Shown here piece after piece: positions 27,841 through 36,262 of a stretch of 36,642 nucleotides of DNA; position 1 is the stretch's first letter; every line of letters starts with the position of its first letter. The stretch covers positions 1 through 36,642 of the forward strand of contig RECK01000112.1 of assembly GCA_007694055.1 (NCBI GenBank), written 5' to 3'. The position numbers and the translations under genes were made by a program. The notes beneath the pieces were generated by a model. That model was not told the DNA's origin. It did no database searches and saw only the letters and a program-made list of their open reading frames with translations. The DNA is from Wenzhouxiangella sp. (GTDB taxonomy: Bacteria; Pseudomonadota; Gammaproteobacteria; Xanthomonadales; Wenzhouxiangellaceae).

Positions 27841-30800
27841 ATGATTGACGCCCTCATTCGCTGGTCGATTGCCAATCGGCTGCTGGTGGTGATCCTGACC
27901 ATCGTCACCGGTGTTGCCGGGCTGTATGCGGTGCGTAACACGCCGGTCGATGCCATTCCGGATCTGACCGATACCCAGGTGATCGTGCGGGCCATGTTTC
28001 CGGGTCAGGCGCCACAGGTGGTCGAGGACCAGGTGACCTACCCGCTGACCACGGCGCTGATGGCCGTGCCCGGTGCCCATACCGTGCGCGGTTTCTCCAT
28101 GTTCGGCGACAGTTTTGTCTACGTGCTGTTCGACGACGGCACCGACCCCTACTGGGCGCGCTCGCGGGTGCTGGAGTACCTGTCCCAGGTCGAGGGCCGC
28201 CTGCCCGAGGGGGTGTCGGCCGAACTTGGGCCCGATGCCAGCGGCGTGGGCTGGATTTACAAGTACGCCCTGGTCGACCGAACCGGCAACCATGACCTGG
28301 CCCAGCTCCGCGCCTTGCAGGACTGGTTTCTGAAATTCGAGCTGCAGTCGCTGCCCGGCGTCTCGGAGGTCGCCACCGCCGGCGGCATGGTCCGCCAGTA
28401 CCAGGTAGTGGCAGACCCGATCGCGCTGCGTGCGTATGGGCTGACCTTGAGCCAGCTGGAAAGGGCCATCCGCAGAGGCAACGCCGAAGCCGGCGGCTCA
28501 TTGATTGAGCTGGCCGAGGCCGAGTACATGGTCCGGGCAACGGGCTACATTCAGTCGCTGGATGATCTCAGGCAGATCCCGGTTGGAGTGCTCGAGGATG
28601 GCATTCCGGTGCTGCTCGATCAGGTTGCCGAGATCCGCCGCGGCCCGGCCCAGCGGCGCGGCATCGTCGAACTCGACGGTGAAGGCGAAGTGGTCGCAGG
28701 CATCGTGGTCATGCGCACCGGCGAAAACGCGCGCGCGGTCATCAATTCGGTCAAGCAGCGCCTGGAAGAACTGCGACCGGGCTTGCCCGAAGGCGTGGAA
28801 ATCGTCGAGACCTACGACCGCTCGGCCCTGATCGATCGCTCCATCCGCACCCTGTGGGAAAAGCTGGCCCTGGAATTCCTGATCGTGGTGCTGGTCATCG
28901 GCCTGTTCCTGTGGCACCTGAGATCCTCGCTGGTGCTGTTGATCAGCCTGCCCATGGGCGTGCTGGTGGCCTATCTGGTCATGTACTTCCAGGGCATCAA
29001 CGCCAACATCATGTCCCTGGGCGGCATCATCATTTCCATCGGGGTAATGGTGGATGCCGCCATCGTGCTGATCGAGAACGTCCACAAGCACTTCGAGCGC
29101 GATCCGCCGCAGTCAGAAGAAGAACGCTGGCAGAAGATCGCCGAGGCCACCCAGGAAGTCGGCCGGCCTATCTTCTTCTCGCTGCTGATCGTGGCCTTTT
29201 CCTTTTTGCCGGTATTTGCCCTGCAGGCCCAGGAAGGCCGGATGTTCAGCCCGCTGGCGTTTACCAAGACTTATGCGATGGCGGCTGCGGCCGGCTTGGC
29301 GGTGACCTTGGTGCCGGTGTTGATGGGTTACTTCGTAACCCCGGTGAGAGGGGGAGAGGGGAGAGGGAAGAGGGGGAGTCCGGTGGCGCGGTGGTTGGAG
29401 GCGGGGTATCGGCCGTTGGTGCGGTTTTCGGGGGATCATCCGTGGGTGGTGAGCGTTCTGGCGTTGTTGCTGGTGGTATCGATGCTGTTTCCGATGTCGC
29501 GGCTGGGGACGGAGTTCATGCCCGAGCTGGATGAGGGGGATCTGATGTATATGCCGACCACCCTGCCCGGTCTTTCACCGGACAAGGCGCGCGAGCTGTT
29601 GCAGCAGACCGATGCCCTGATTGCCAGCCATCCGGAAGTCCAGCGCGTGATGGGCAAGGCCGGGCGGGCCGAAACCGCGACTGACCCGGCACCGCTGACC
29701 ATGATCGAGAGCTTTATCACCTTGAAACCCAGATCCGAGTGGCGGCCCGGCATCACCACCGCCGATATCAAGCGCGAGCTTGACGAGCTGGTCCAGTTTC
29801 CGGGCCTGACCAACGCCTGGGTCTATCCCATCCAGACCCGCATCGACATGCTCCAGACCGGTATACGCACCGATGTCGGCATCGAAGTCAGTGGACCGGA
29901 CCTTAGTGTGATCCAGGAAATTGCCGGGCAGGTCGAGGCCGCGGTGGCCGACATTCCTGGCACCACCAACGCATTTGCCGATCGCCCGGCCTCGGGTCGC
30001 TATATCGAGATTGTGCCCGACCGTCGCGCAGCTGCCCGCCATGGCATGAACATCGCCGATGTGCATGACATCGTTCGATTCGGTATCGGTGGCATGAACG
30101 TCACCGAGACTGTGGAAGGGCTGGAGCGATTTCCGGTCAACCTGCGCTTTGGCGCCGACTGGCGCGACTCACCGGAAAAACTGCGCCAGCTGCCTATCGT
30201 CACACCGGCCGGCACCCATATTGCTTTAGGCGAGATTGCGGCCATCGATATTGCCGATGGCGCGGCCATGATCCGCACCGAAAATACCCGCCCGGCCGGC
30301 TTCGTGTTCGTCGATATCGCCGGTCGCGACCTGGCCGGCTGGGTAGGCGAGGCACGCTCGGTGCTGGCCGATCAGGTCGAACTGCCTGCCGGCTACTCGA
30401 TCGGCTTTGCCGGTCAATACGAGTACCTGGAGCGTGCCCGCGAGCGCCTGACTGTACTGATTCCGCTGGTCATCGCCATCATCATCGTGCTGCTGTTGAT
30501 GATCTTCCGTTCCCTGTTCGAGGTTGCCCTGGTGCTGGTCACCATTCCACTGTCACTGGCCGGCGGTATCTGGCTGATGTGGCTGCTGGACTTTCAGATG
30601 TCGGTGGGTGTTGCCGTGGGCTTTATTGCCTTAGGCGGCCTGGCCGCCGAAACCGGGGTGATCATGCTGGTCTATCTCAACAATGCCTATGAAAAATTCA
30701 GAGAAGAGATCGGTGAGCGCAGTTTCACCCGCTCAGACCTGCGCGATGCCATTGTCGAAGGCGCCTGCCAGCGCGTGCGCCCCATCACCATGACCGAAAC

Positions 30801-31017
30801 CACGGTATTCCTGGCCCTGCTGCCGGTGATGTTCTCGACCGGCACCGGTGCCGAGATCATGCAGCGCATCGCCGCCCCCATGGTCGGCGGCGTGTTCACT
30901 GTCTGGCTGGTTGCCCTGCTGGTCATGCCGGCGCTTTACTACCTGTGGCACCGGCGCGGCCTGCCCAGGCAGGCCGACATGGAAACGCAATCAATTCACA
31001 ACGGAGACTCATCATGA
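27841..31017 (+). CDS. cusA: Heavy-metal efflux RND pump (CusA/SilA type)
   Basis: 1058 aa from ATG 27841 (GGAG 8 bases upstream); an upstream in-frame extension enters the repeat element and is rejected. HME-type RND proton antiporter with 12 membrane helices and two periplasmic loops. IDALIRWSIANRLLVVILT opens the protein. The helix-4 segment GVMVDAAIVLIENVHK (about 401-416) matches the Cu(I)/Ag(I) class rather than the DGA motif of Zn/Co/Cd pumps. The second half repeats the fold (GLAAETGVIMLVYLNNAYEK, about 940). Bases about 29330-29545 show different codon use and a homopurine run (see findings). Its TGA overlaps the cytochrome ATG. Copper/silver specificity is inferred. Confidence 0.94.
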   Translation: MIDALIRWSIANRLLVVILTIVTGVAGLYAVRNTPVDAIPDLTDTQVIVRAMFPGQAPQVVEDQVTYPLTTALMAVPGAHTVRGFSMFGDSFVYVLFDDGTDPYWARSRVLEYLSQVEGRLPEGVSAELGPDASGVGWIYKYALVDRTGNHDLAQLRALQDWFLKFELQSLPGVSEVATAGGMVRQYQVVADPIALRAYGLTLSQLERAIRRGNAEAGGSLIELAEAEYMVRATGYIQSLDDLRQIPVGVLEDGIPVLLDQVAEIRRGPAQRRGIVELDGEGEVVAGIVVMRTGENARAVINSVKQRLEELRPGLPEGVEIVETYDRSALIDRSIRTLWEKLALEFLIVVLVIGLFLWHLRSSLVLLISLPMGVLVAYLVMYFQGINANIMSLGGIIISIGVMVDAAIVLIENVHKHFERDPPQSEEERWQKIAEATQEVGRPIFFSLLIVAFSFLPVFALQAQEGRMFSPLAFTKTYAMAAAAGLAVTLVPVLMGYFVTPVRGGEGRGKRGSPVARWLEAGYRPLVRFSGDHPWVVSVLALLLVVSMLFPMSRLGTEFMPELDEGDLMYMPTTLPGLSPDKARELLQQTDALIASHPEVQRVMGKAGRAETATDPAPLTMIESFITLKPRSEWRPGITTADIKRELDELVQFPGLTNAWVYPIQTRIDMLQTGIRTDVGIEVSGPDLSVIQEIAGQVEAAVADIPGTTNAFADRPASGRYIEIVPDRRAAARHGMNIADVHDIVRFGIGGMNVTETVEGLERFPVNLRFGADWRDSPEKLRQLPIVTPAGTHIALGEIAAIDIADGAAMIRTENTRPAGFVFVDIAGRDLAGWVGEARSVLADQVELPAGYSIGFAGQYEYLERARERLTVLIPLVIAIIIVLLLMIFRSLFEVALVLVTIPLSLAGGIWLMWLLDFQMSVGVAVGFIALGGLAAETGVIMLVYLNNAYEKFREEIGERSFTRSDLRDAIVEGACQRVRPITMTETTVFLALLPVMFSTGTGAEIMQRIAAPMVGGVFTVWLVALLVMPALYYLWHRRGLPRQADMETQSIHNGDSS

Positions 31018-31697
31018 ACCTGATCAAGACCATCCTGATCCTCGTCGGCATTGTCACCCTGCTGGTCGGCGGCTTCTGCGCCTTCCAGGCATTCAGTGGA
31101 CGCATGGATGTCTCCGCTACCGGTGAACACGGCACGCTAAGCGCCAGGCTGCTTCAAGGCACCCGCGAAGCAGCCGTGCGCCGCGCCTCGAGGGAAGAAG
31201 CCACGCAACTGCCTGACCTCAATGACCAGGACATCCTGTTCGAGGCCATCGTCGGCTACCAGGACATGTGCGCGGCCTGCCACACCCCGCCCGGCGGTTC
31301 GCCCACGGCCATGAGCCGCGGCCTCAACCCGCCGGCCACCGACCTGGCCTGGGCCGGTGCCAACCGCAGCCCCGAAGAGTTGTTCTGGGTCACCAAGCAC
31401 GGCATTCGCATGACCGCCATGCCAGCCTGGGGACCCACCCACAGCGATGCCGAACTGTGGCCCATCGTCGCCCTGATCACCCGCTTCCCGGACTTCGCCG
31501 AAGCCGATTACGGCAACCTGCTCGAAGCCGCGCAAGAAGCCGGTGTCGAACATCACCATCATCACGATGATCATGATCATGGCCACGAGCATGAGCATGA
31601 GCATCAGCATCACCATGACCATGAAGACGATGATCATCATTCTGACGGTCACTCGACATCGCGGATGTCGACAACCCTGAGCGTGTCGCCTCGATAG
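31014..31697 (+). CDS. Membrane-anchored c-type cytochrome with His-rich tail
   Basis: 227 aa. An N-terminal anchor (TILILVGIVTLLVGGFCAFQAF) precedes a cytochrome c domain with C86-A-A-C89-H90 haem site; Met133 or Met136 in GIRMTAMPAWG is the likely axial ligand. Residues 180-213 hold about 17 His alternating with Asp/Glu, matching the style of the CusB N-terminus. The last 14 residues (STSRMSTTLSVSPR) are encoded on the complement of the neighbouring minus-strand gene, which overlaps the end by 49 bases. ATGA overlap with cusA and SD GGAG upstream show co-expression. A cytochrome in a copper RND operon could oxidise Cu(I) or report respiration-linked metal handling; this is speculation. Confidence 0.88.
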   Translation: MNLIKTILILVGIVTLLVGGFCAFQAFSGRMDVSATGEHGTLSARLLQGTREAAVRRASREEATQLPDLNDQDILFEAIVGYQDMCAACHTPPGGSPTAMSRGLNPPATDLAWAGANRSPEELFWVTKHGIRMTAMPAWGPTHSDAELWPIVALITRFPDFAEADYGNLLEAAQEAGVEHHHHHDDHDHGHEHEHEHQHHHDHEDDDHHSDGHSTSRMSTTLSVSPR

Positions 31698-32074
31698 ATG
31701 ACGGCGAGCTGCTTTTCGCCTTCGGACGTGGCGACATGGCAAACGACCATGTCAATGCCCTTGGGGCGGTTGTTGTTGCAGTCTACCCGTGAGAAACCCC
31801 AGCCCAGCATACGCTCTGAGCCGGTCGACTGCCGGCCAAGGCGCGCGCTCAGGCTTGCAGACACCCTGATATTGATGGTCTGATCGTCGCCAACGATAAT
31901 CCAGGCGTCCACTGACTGACCCCAGAGTTCCAGCTCACAAGGGTACTCATTGCCAACCTTGCTCATGTCAATTTCCGGGCAGTGAAGCTGCATCTGCGGA
32001 TCGGGATCGGTGCTGATGAGATGCGGTCGAGCCGTGCCCAGAGCAGTGAGGCCTTCAGTCCGGGCACTGTGCAC
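31649..32074 (-). CDS. Hypothetical protein, possible downstream part of a split gene
   Basis: 141 aa. The frame is exactly continuous with the upstream 290-aa frame: a TAA (32077-32075) is immediately followed by GTG (32074), with no Shine-Dalgarno for the GTG. A later ATG at 31993 (MQLHCPEIDMSKVG) is an alternative start. The readable core (NEYPCELELWGQSVDAWIIV, RMLGWGFSRVDCNNNRPKG, EKQLAVIYRGDTLRVVDIRD) has four Cys and a beta-rich pattern, consistent with a small periplasmic protein, but no signal peptide is in frame. I do not recognise the family. Its 3' end overlaps the cytochrome gene tail-to-tail. It may be an independent gene or the remains of a longer one. Confidence 0.5.
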   Translation of the reverse strand: MHSARTEGLTALGTARPHLISTDPDPQMQLHCPEIDMSKVGNEYPCELELWGQSVDAWIIVGDDQTINIRVSASLSARLGRQSTGSERMLGWGFSRVDCNNNRPKGIDMVVCHVATSEGEKQLAVIYRGDTLRVVDIRDVE

Positions 32075-32947
32075 TTACAGCATGTGCTCGCCGGCCACCA
32101 GATACAGCTCGATCCTGGCGCTGGAGCGCTCAAAGTCCAGCTTGAACAGATAGGCAGCAGGCAAGCGTCCAGGGTTGAGCTGTTCACCAATTTGAGAAAT
32201 GCTCTGCAGCGGACCACGATCCGCGGCCAGGTCCCTGGCGATCTCTCTGAGCGCAAGGCGGCTGACAGGGTCAGCAAAGCCTGCACCGGTATGACGCAGA
32301 GCCTGGTCAAGATCGCCTGCCAGTAGCGGCTGAAGAAAGCCGCATGCTGCGCTGATCACCTGCTCATTCGTTGGCGGACCATCCTCTCCTGCGATTTCAA
32401 CTGTCACAACTTCCAGCCGGTTATCGTCGTGCACCCTCAAGCCGAAAAGCGCGGTTTCACGGTTTACAAAGCCGGCCTCACAAAGCAAAACGTCGCCCTT
32501 GTCGAGATATCGGTCATCTTCGCAGAGGAAATAGACGGCCGGAATGCCCAACGCCTCTGCCATTTGGGACTCAAACATGAACCGGGCGGTCAGCGCTGGA
32601 GCGGGCGTGAATGACAGATGGGTCCAACGCCATCCATCGTCGAACGGACAGACCTGCAGAACGATACGCCCCTGGGCGGTGCCGGAACGAATTGCATATC
32701 GTCTTTCCTGATACCCGTTTGCTACCGGGAACCGTTGAGCCAGGGTGAAGTGCAGCGGCTCGCTGAACATCTCACGAATGACTTGCAAAAGCTCGACCTC
32801 CATGCTGCCACCGGGTTCCCGCTCCAGGTTGCCGATGACGTCCCATTGCCGGTTTTCAAAGGCGTTGAGTACCCGCTCCGCCAGAAGAACAGGCTCCATG
32901 GCCTGTTCCAGGTCGTCAGATTCGCTGTGGCCGGCCAAAGGCCACAT
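32075..32947 (-). CDS. Hypothetical protein, apparently frameshifted at its 5' end
   Basis: 290 aa from ATG 32947; no recognised family. A strong start signal lies further upstream in another frame: GGAGG (33015-33011), 8 bases, ATG 33002, reading MSSVICRSQLPFLF. If the T5 run at 32965-32961 is read as four T, this joins the main frame as MSSVICRSQLPFLFLLGAMWPLAG, a plausible signal peptide. The gene therefore looks frameshifted, or the T-run length is a sequence error. The body has a WDVIGNLEREPGGSMEVELL segment and VYFLCEDDRYLDKGDVLLCE. It ends at TAA 32077-32075, after which the same frame continues as the next gene. Confidence 0.55.
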   Translation of the reverse strand: MWPLAGHSESDDLEQAMEPVLLAERVLNAFENRQWDVIGNLEREPGGSMEVELLQVIREMFSEPLHFTLAQRFPVANGYQERRYAIRSGTAQGRIVLQVCPFDDGWRWTHLSFTPAPALTARFMFESQMAEALGIPAVYFLCEDDRYLDKGDVLLCEAGFVNRETALFGLRVHDDNRLEVVTVEIAGEDGPPTNEQVISAACGFLQPLLAGDLDQALRHTGAGFADPVSRLALREIARDLAADRGPLQSISQIGEQLNPGRLPAAYLFKLDFERSSARIELYLVAGEHML

Positions 32948-33027
32948 GGCTCCCAGAAGGAAAAAGGAAAGGCAGCTGACTACGGCAGATTACTGAGCTC
33001 ATTGGTTTGGCCTCCGTCGTGTCCCTA

Positions 33028-33318
33028 CCCTACATTCGAAACAGAAGCGAATAAGATGCCACGTGCGCCGCTTGGCCGTGTCAAGTCAAGGAGCAGCGGC
33101 CTGTGCCGTCGCAACATTCGGGCAACCCGTTTCATCGGCTCTATTCTCGATCGCAGGGTCTTTGTGCACCAACAGTCCAGGGACCGACCGGCCCAGTACG
33201 GGGAGACATAGCTCCAGAAGAGTTGGAACTCCTCCTTGAGGAGATAGGCGCGGACCGATTTGAGGTTGTATTTGAGCAGGTCGGCCAGGCACGATTCCTG
33301 CTTGTCGGTCCCTGTGTG
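33028..33318 (-). pseudogene. ISL3-type transposase remnant
   Basis: An open minus-strand frame with no start encodes a fragment strongly reminiscent of ISL3 transposases: CLADLLKYNLKSVRAYLLKE, EFQLFWSYVSPYWAG, WCTKTLRSRIEPMKR and VARMLRRHRPLLL. The similarity stops near 33090, where the family would continue into the conserved GVVEGFNNKAK region; it is replaced by unrelated codons up to TAG 33027-33025. Both ends are lost, no inverted repeats were found, so this is a dead internal fragment. Confidence 0.72.
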
Positions 33319-33387
33319 TCAACATCCTTCCCAACAGCACCTGATCGGTTTCATCTGTAAAATTCAGGGCGCTCACGGAGTGGAAAA

Positions 33388-33633
33388 ATGTCTGATTCCA
33401 ATGAAGTTATCACCGACCCGAAGCTTGAGAAGCGCGCTCGTCGTCGGTTCAGTGTGGCCGAGAGAAAGCGCTTATCGGAGTATAGGAACTATAACCGCCC
33501 CATTTGCCGATTTCCAGCAATAGCTGGAGCCGCGCCAGCCCTGCGTTCGGCCTTGGTTGGTGCCGCCGAGAGCCGCCAGAGGCACGGATTTCGTCAGACT
33601 CGACGCGCGCAATCTGGCCTCGCAGCTCAGTGA
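33388..33633 (+). pseudogene. Possible transposase N-terminal fragment
   Basis: Reading frame of 81 aa. Its first 30 residues (MSDSNEVITDPKLEKRARRR, then FSVAERKRL) resemble the opening of transposase/IS-encoded helix-turn-helix proteins; after about 33480 the sequence turns into unrelated residues (YRNYNRPICRFPAIAGAAPA). GGAG precedes the ATG by 9 bases. It is probably a truncated insertion-sequence gene next to the ISL3 remnant. The rest of 33003-33735 holds no other feature I can support. Confidence 0.35.
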
Positions 33634-33735
33634 TTTGTCAAGTTTCTGATGTTGGTGGATTTGTGCTACTATTTTTGTCGTTTGTCCGAATAAAAATCAA
33701 CGGATCCTGCACGGCTTGCGAGAACAGGATTGAGC

Positions 33736-35853
33736 GTGTCGAAAAGTGCCCTTGTCAAATTGCTGGTCGCGCTCCTGCTTGGGTCGGCAGCACTGCTTGC
33801 CCAGGCGCAACGCGCGGTTCCCGTTGAATCGCCTAGCACGCTGCCCTTGCTACCGCGCGGACTGGTTCTGGGGACGACCCTGTACGGTAGCGCCAGCCTT
33901 GCTGCTTTGAACGACAAGACTTTGGAGCGCTTTGAAAACGCCGCTGCAAACGGATTGAGCGGATTTACCCTGTACCTGGACTGGCCGGACCTGGAAGCAG
34001 CGCCTGGCCAGCTCGATGTCGAGGCATTGGTCAGCCAACTCGATCCGCTGGCGGAGCGCGGTCTGGCTGTTTTTGTCAACATTACCATCGGCAACATTGG
34101 CCACTACAGCGTGCCTGCCGACTTGTCCAACGGTGTGGGGGGGCTGGCTGTCGGAGTCAACCTGAACGATTCCGATGTGGTCGCGCGTTTTCTCGCCCTC
34201 CTTGACCAAGTCGTTCCGCTGCTGGCCGAGCGCGGAAGCTTTCTGCTGGGCCTGGGCAACGAAATCGACGAGCGGCTCGATGACGCCCCAGAAAGTGAGC
34301 TCGCGGCTTACGCCGAATTGGTCGCTGCGGCGCGCGAGCATATGCAGACTCTGCGTCCGGATCTGCCGGTGGCAGTGACGTTGACCTCCTCAGCCGTTCG
34401 CGAGCAAACCATGACCTGGCAGGTCATGCGTGAGGTCGCCGATCATGTGGCGATCAACTATGCACCGATCGATGCCGAATGGCGCGTGCTGGCGCCTGAA
34501 TTGATCGCCGATGACTTCGACAAAGTACTGGACGCTTTTGGCAACGGTGTGCTTGTCATTCAGGAGCTGACCTGTCCGTCCGCTGAGTCGATGGGAGCAT
34601 CACCCTGGTGGCAATCCCAATGTCTGGCCGTCCTGCTGGAGCGGTTGCGCGCGCATCGCCAAACACGGTTTGTCTCCCTGTTTTCGCTTGAGGATCTGGA
34701 CGGAGCCACCTGCCAGGCCGTGCAAGCGGTCTTCGAGCCCCTCCTGACTGACGCGCCGGCGGATTTTTCAGAGCGCTTTCGCGAGTACCTTTGTACACTG
34801 GGAATTCTGGATTCAGACGGCAAACCGAAACCCGGTTGGGGCATTGCGCTCGATTGGGTCGCCAAGTTTCGCGCAAGCCAAACTCGTTTGCAGATGCTGG
34901 GGCGCCACGACGAGGGCTCGAATCGCAGACTGTTGCTGAGGCCGCCGCCGAGCGGACGGCAGGAGCGCTTTCTACCCTTGACCGCCACCACCGGTGAGCA
35001 GCGACGCTATCAGGTCCATGTTCCGGCTGATCTACCCCCTCCGGGCGGGTGGCCGGTCGTGCTCATTTTTCACGGTGGTGGTGGCCGTGGCGATAGCTTT
35101 CGGGAAGAGTCGCGCTGGGACGAAGTCGCCGAAAGCCAGAATTTCGTCGCGGTCTTCGCCGAAGGTACCCGACCGGATCCGGAGAGTCCGCCGGCGTTTA
35201 GCGCCAACCCGCAGACCTGGAACGACGGCACCGGCCGCTCGGCCATTGGCGCGGTTGATCGAGGTGAAGACGACTTGGCCTACGTTCATGCTGTGCTCGA
35301 AGACCTGGCAGGCTGGATGCCGATCGCATCTGATCGGATCTATGCCACCGGGTTTTCGAATGGTGCCGGCATGACGCTTCATCTGGCGCGCAACATGCCG
35401 GAACGACTGTCTGCCGTGGCGGCGGTGGCCGGCAAGGATATCCAGATGCCTTTACCGGATGTCGATGAGTTGCCTTCAATCCTATACATGACCGGTACCG
35501 AAGACCCCCTCAACCCGATTGATGGTGGGGACGTGTTCCTGTTCTGGAATTTCCTCGGCAACTTCCCGCCCATCGAGACCCTGTTTGAACGTTGGCGGAC
35601 GGGTCTCGATTGCCCTATTATGCCGACCTCTATCGAAGCGTCATTAGCGGATACTGAAGCGCGCCGATATTTTCCGTGCCACGCCAACACCACGGCTGAA
35701 TTCTGGCTGCTGGAAGGCCATGGCCACCACTGGCCAGGCGGCAGAAATCTTCTGGCACCGTCTTTCTGGATCGGTCCCGACGCCAGCGAGCTTGACGCTA
35801 CCAGAACCATCTGGTCTTTTTTTGTCCAGAGCCGGCGAGTTGGAGTCCGGTAG
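33736..35853 (+). CDS. Secreted fusion: glycoside-hydrolase-like barrel plus CE1/LpqC-like esterase
   Basis: 705 aa from GTG 33736 (AGGA 6 bases upstream; TTG 33730 is an alternative). Signal peptide: SALVKLLVALLLGSAALLAQAQ. Residues about 40-380 look like a clan-A TIM barrel: GLVLGTTLYGS, FTLYLDWPDLE, VFVNITIG, GLGNEIDER (E176, acid/base position) and VLVIQELTCPS (E277, nucleophile position). Residues about 420-700 are an alpha/beta hydrolase of the LpqC/feruloyl-esterase/PHB-depolymerase type: IFHGGGGRGDSF oxyanion loop, Ser541 in GFSNGAG, Asp590 in GTEDPLNP and His664 in GHGHHWPGG. Together this suggests a two-activity polysaccharide enzyme. Substrate unknown. It stands alone between mobile-DNA remnants. 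Confidence 0.82.
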   Translation: MSKSALVKLLVALLLGSAALLAQAQRAVPVESPSTLPLLPRGLVLGTTLYGSASLAALNDKTLERFENAAANGLSGFTLYLDWPDLEAAPGQLDVEALVSQLDPLAERGLAVFVNITIGNIGHYSVPADLSNGVGGLAVGVNLNDSDVVARFLALLDQVVPLLAERGSFLLGLGNEIDERLDDAPESELAAYAELVAAAREHMQTLRPDLPVAVTLTSSAVREQTMTWQVMREVADHVAINYAPIDAEWRVLAPELIADDFDKVLDAFGNGVLVIQELTCPSAESMGASPWWQSQCLAVLLERLRAHRQTRFVSLFSLEDLDGATCQAVQAVFEPLLTDAPADFSERFREYLCTLGILDSDGKPKPGWGIALDWVAKFRASQTRLQMLGRHDEGSNRRLLLRPPPSGRQERFLPLTATTGEQRRYQVHVPADLPPPGGWPVVLIFHGGGGRGDSFREESRWDEVAESQNFVAVFAEGTRPDPESPPAFSANPQTWNDGTGRSAIGAVDRGEDDLAYVHAVLEDLAGWMPIASDRIYATGFSNGAGMTLHLARNMPERLSAVAAVAGKDIQMPLPDVDELPSILYMTGTEDPLNPIDGGDVFLFWNFLGNFPPIETLFERWRTGLDCPIMPTSIEASLADTEARRYFPCHANTTAEFWLLEGHGHHWPGGRNLLAPSFWIGPDASELDATRTIWSFFVQSRRVGVR

Positions 35854-35864
35854 GCGACAACAAC

Positions 35865-36089
35865 AAAAACCAGGACACACTGAGCGCCAAAAACCGGGAC
35901 ACACATTATTTGAAGCCCTCGCAGCCGACGCTGAATGGATGTGAAGTCGGATTCGGCCAGGGGAAAAACGGGAAAAACCGCAAAAACCGGGACACAAAAA
36001 CCGGGACACACAAAAACCGGGACACACATTATTTAAAGCCCTCACAAAAACCCTCACAAAAACCGGGACACACATTATTTGAAGCCCCT
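35865..36089. repeat. Cluster of GTGTGTCCCGGTTTTT repeats
   Basis: Six copies of AAAAACC(G/A)GGACACA(C) on the plus strand start at 35865, 35889, 35982, 35996, 36012 and 36058; the first has CCAGG. Copies at 35889, 36012 and 36058 extend into ATTATTT(G/A)AAGCCC, a longer 30-base unit. Copies at 35982, 35996 and 36012 are in direct tandem at 14-16 base steps. Spacing is irregular, so it is not a CRISPR. It lies 3' of the transposase at 36263. No gene is supported in 35854-36262; 36090-36262 shows nothing recognisable. Confidence 0.85.
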
Positions 36090-36262
36090 CGCACGCCGCC
36101 CCCGTCCACTTTCCGCTCAGAATCCCCCGCCAGCACTGCCTGATTCACCCGAAATCGCCTCTTGGCGCCAAACAACACGCCTCGCGCCTGAAAATCCCAA
36201 ACGCCAGACACGCCAAATCCCGGAACAAGCCGGTCAACTCGTCAATCTCTTGAGGGCTTGGT

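Noticed and set aside
28854-29534. 226-codon alternative frame inside cusA
   Set aside because: Out-of-frame reading of a conserved pump gene; composition is Gly/Arg-rich shadow.
35865-36089. Repeat cluster considered as a CRISPR array
   Set aside because: Spacing is irregular, three copies touch head to tail, spacers are not unique and no cas genes are present.
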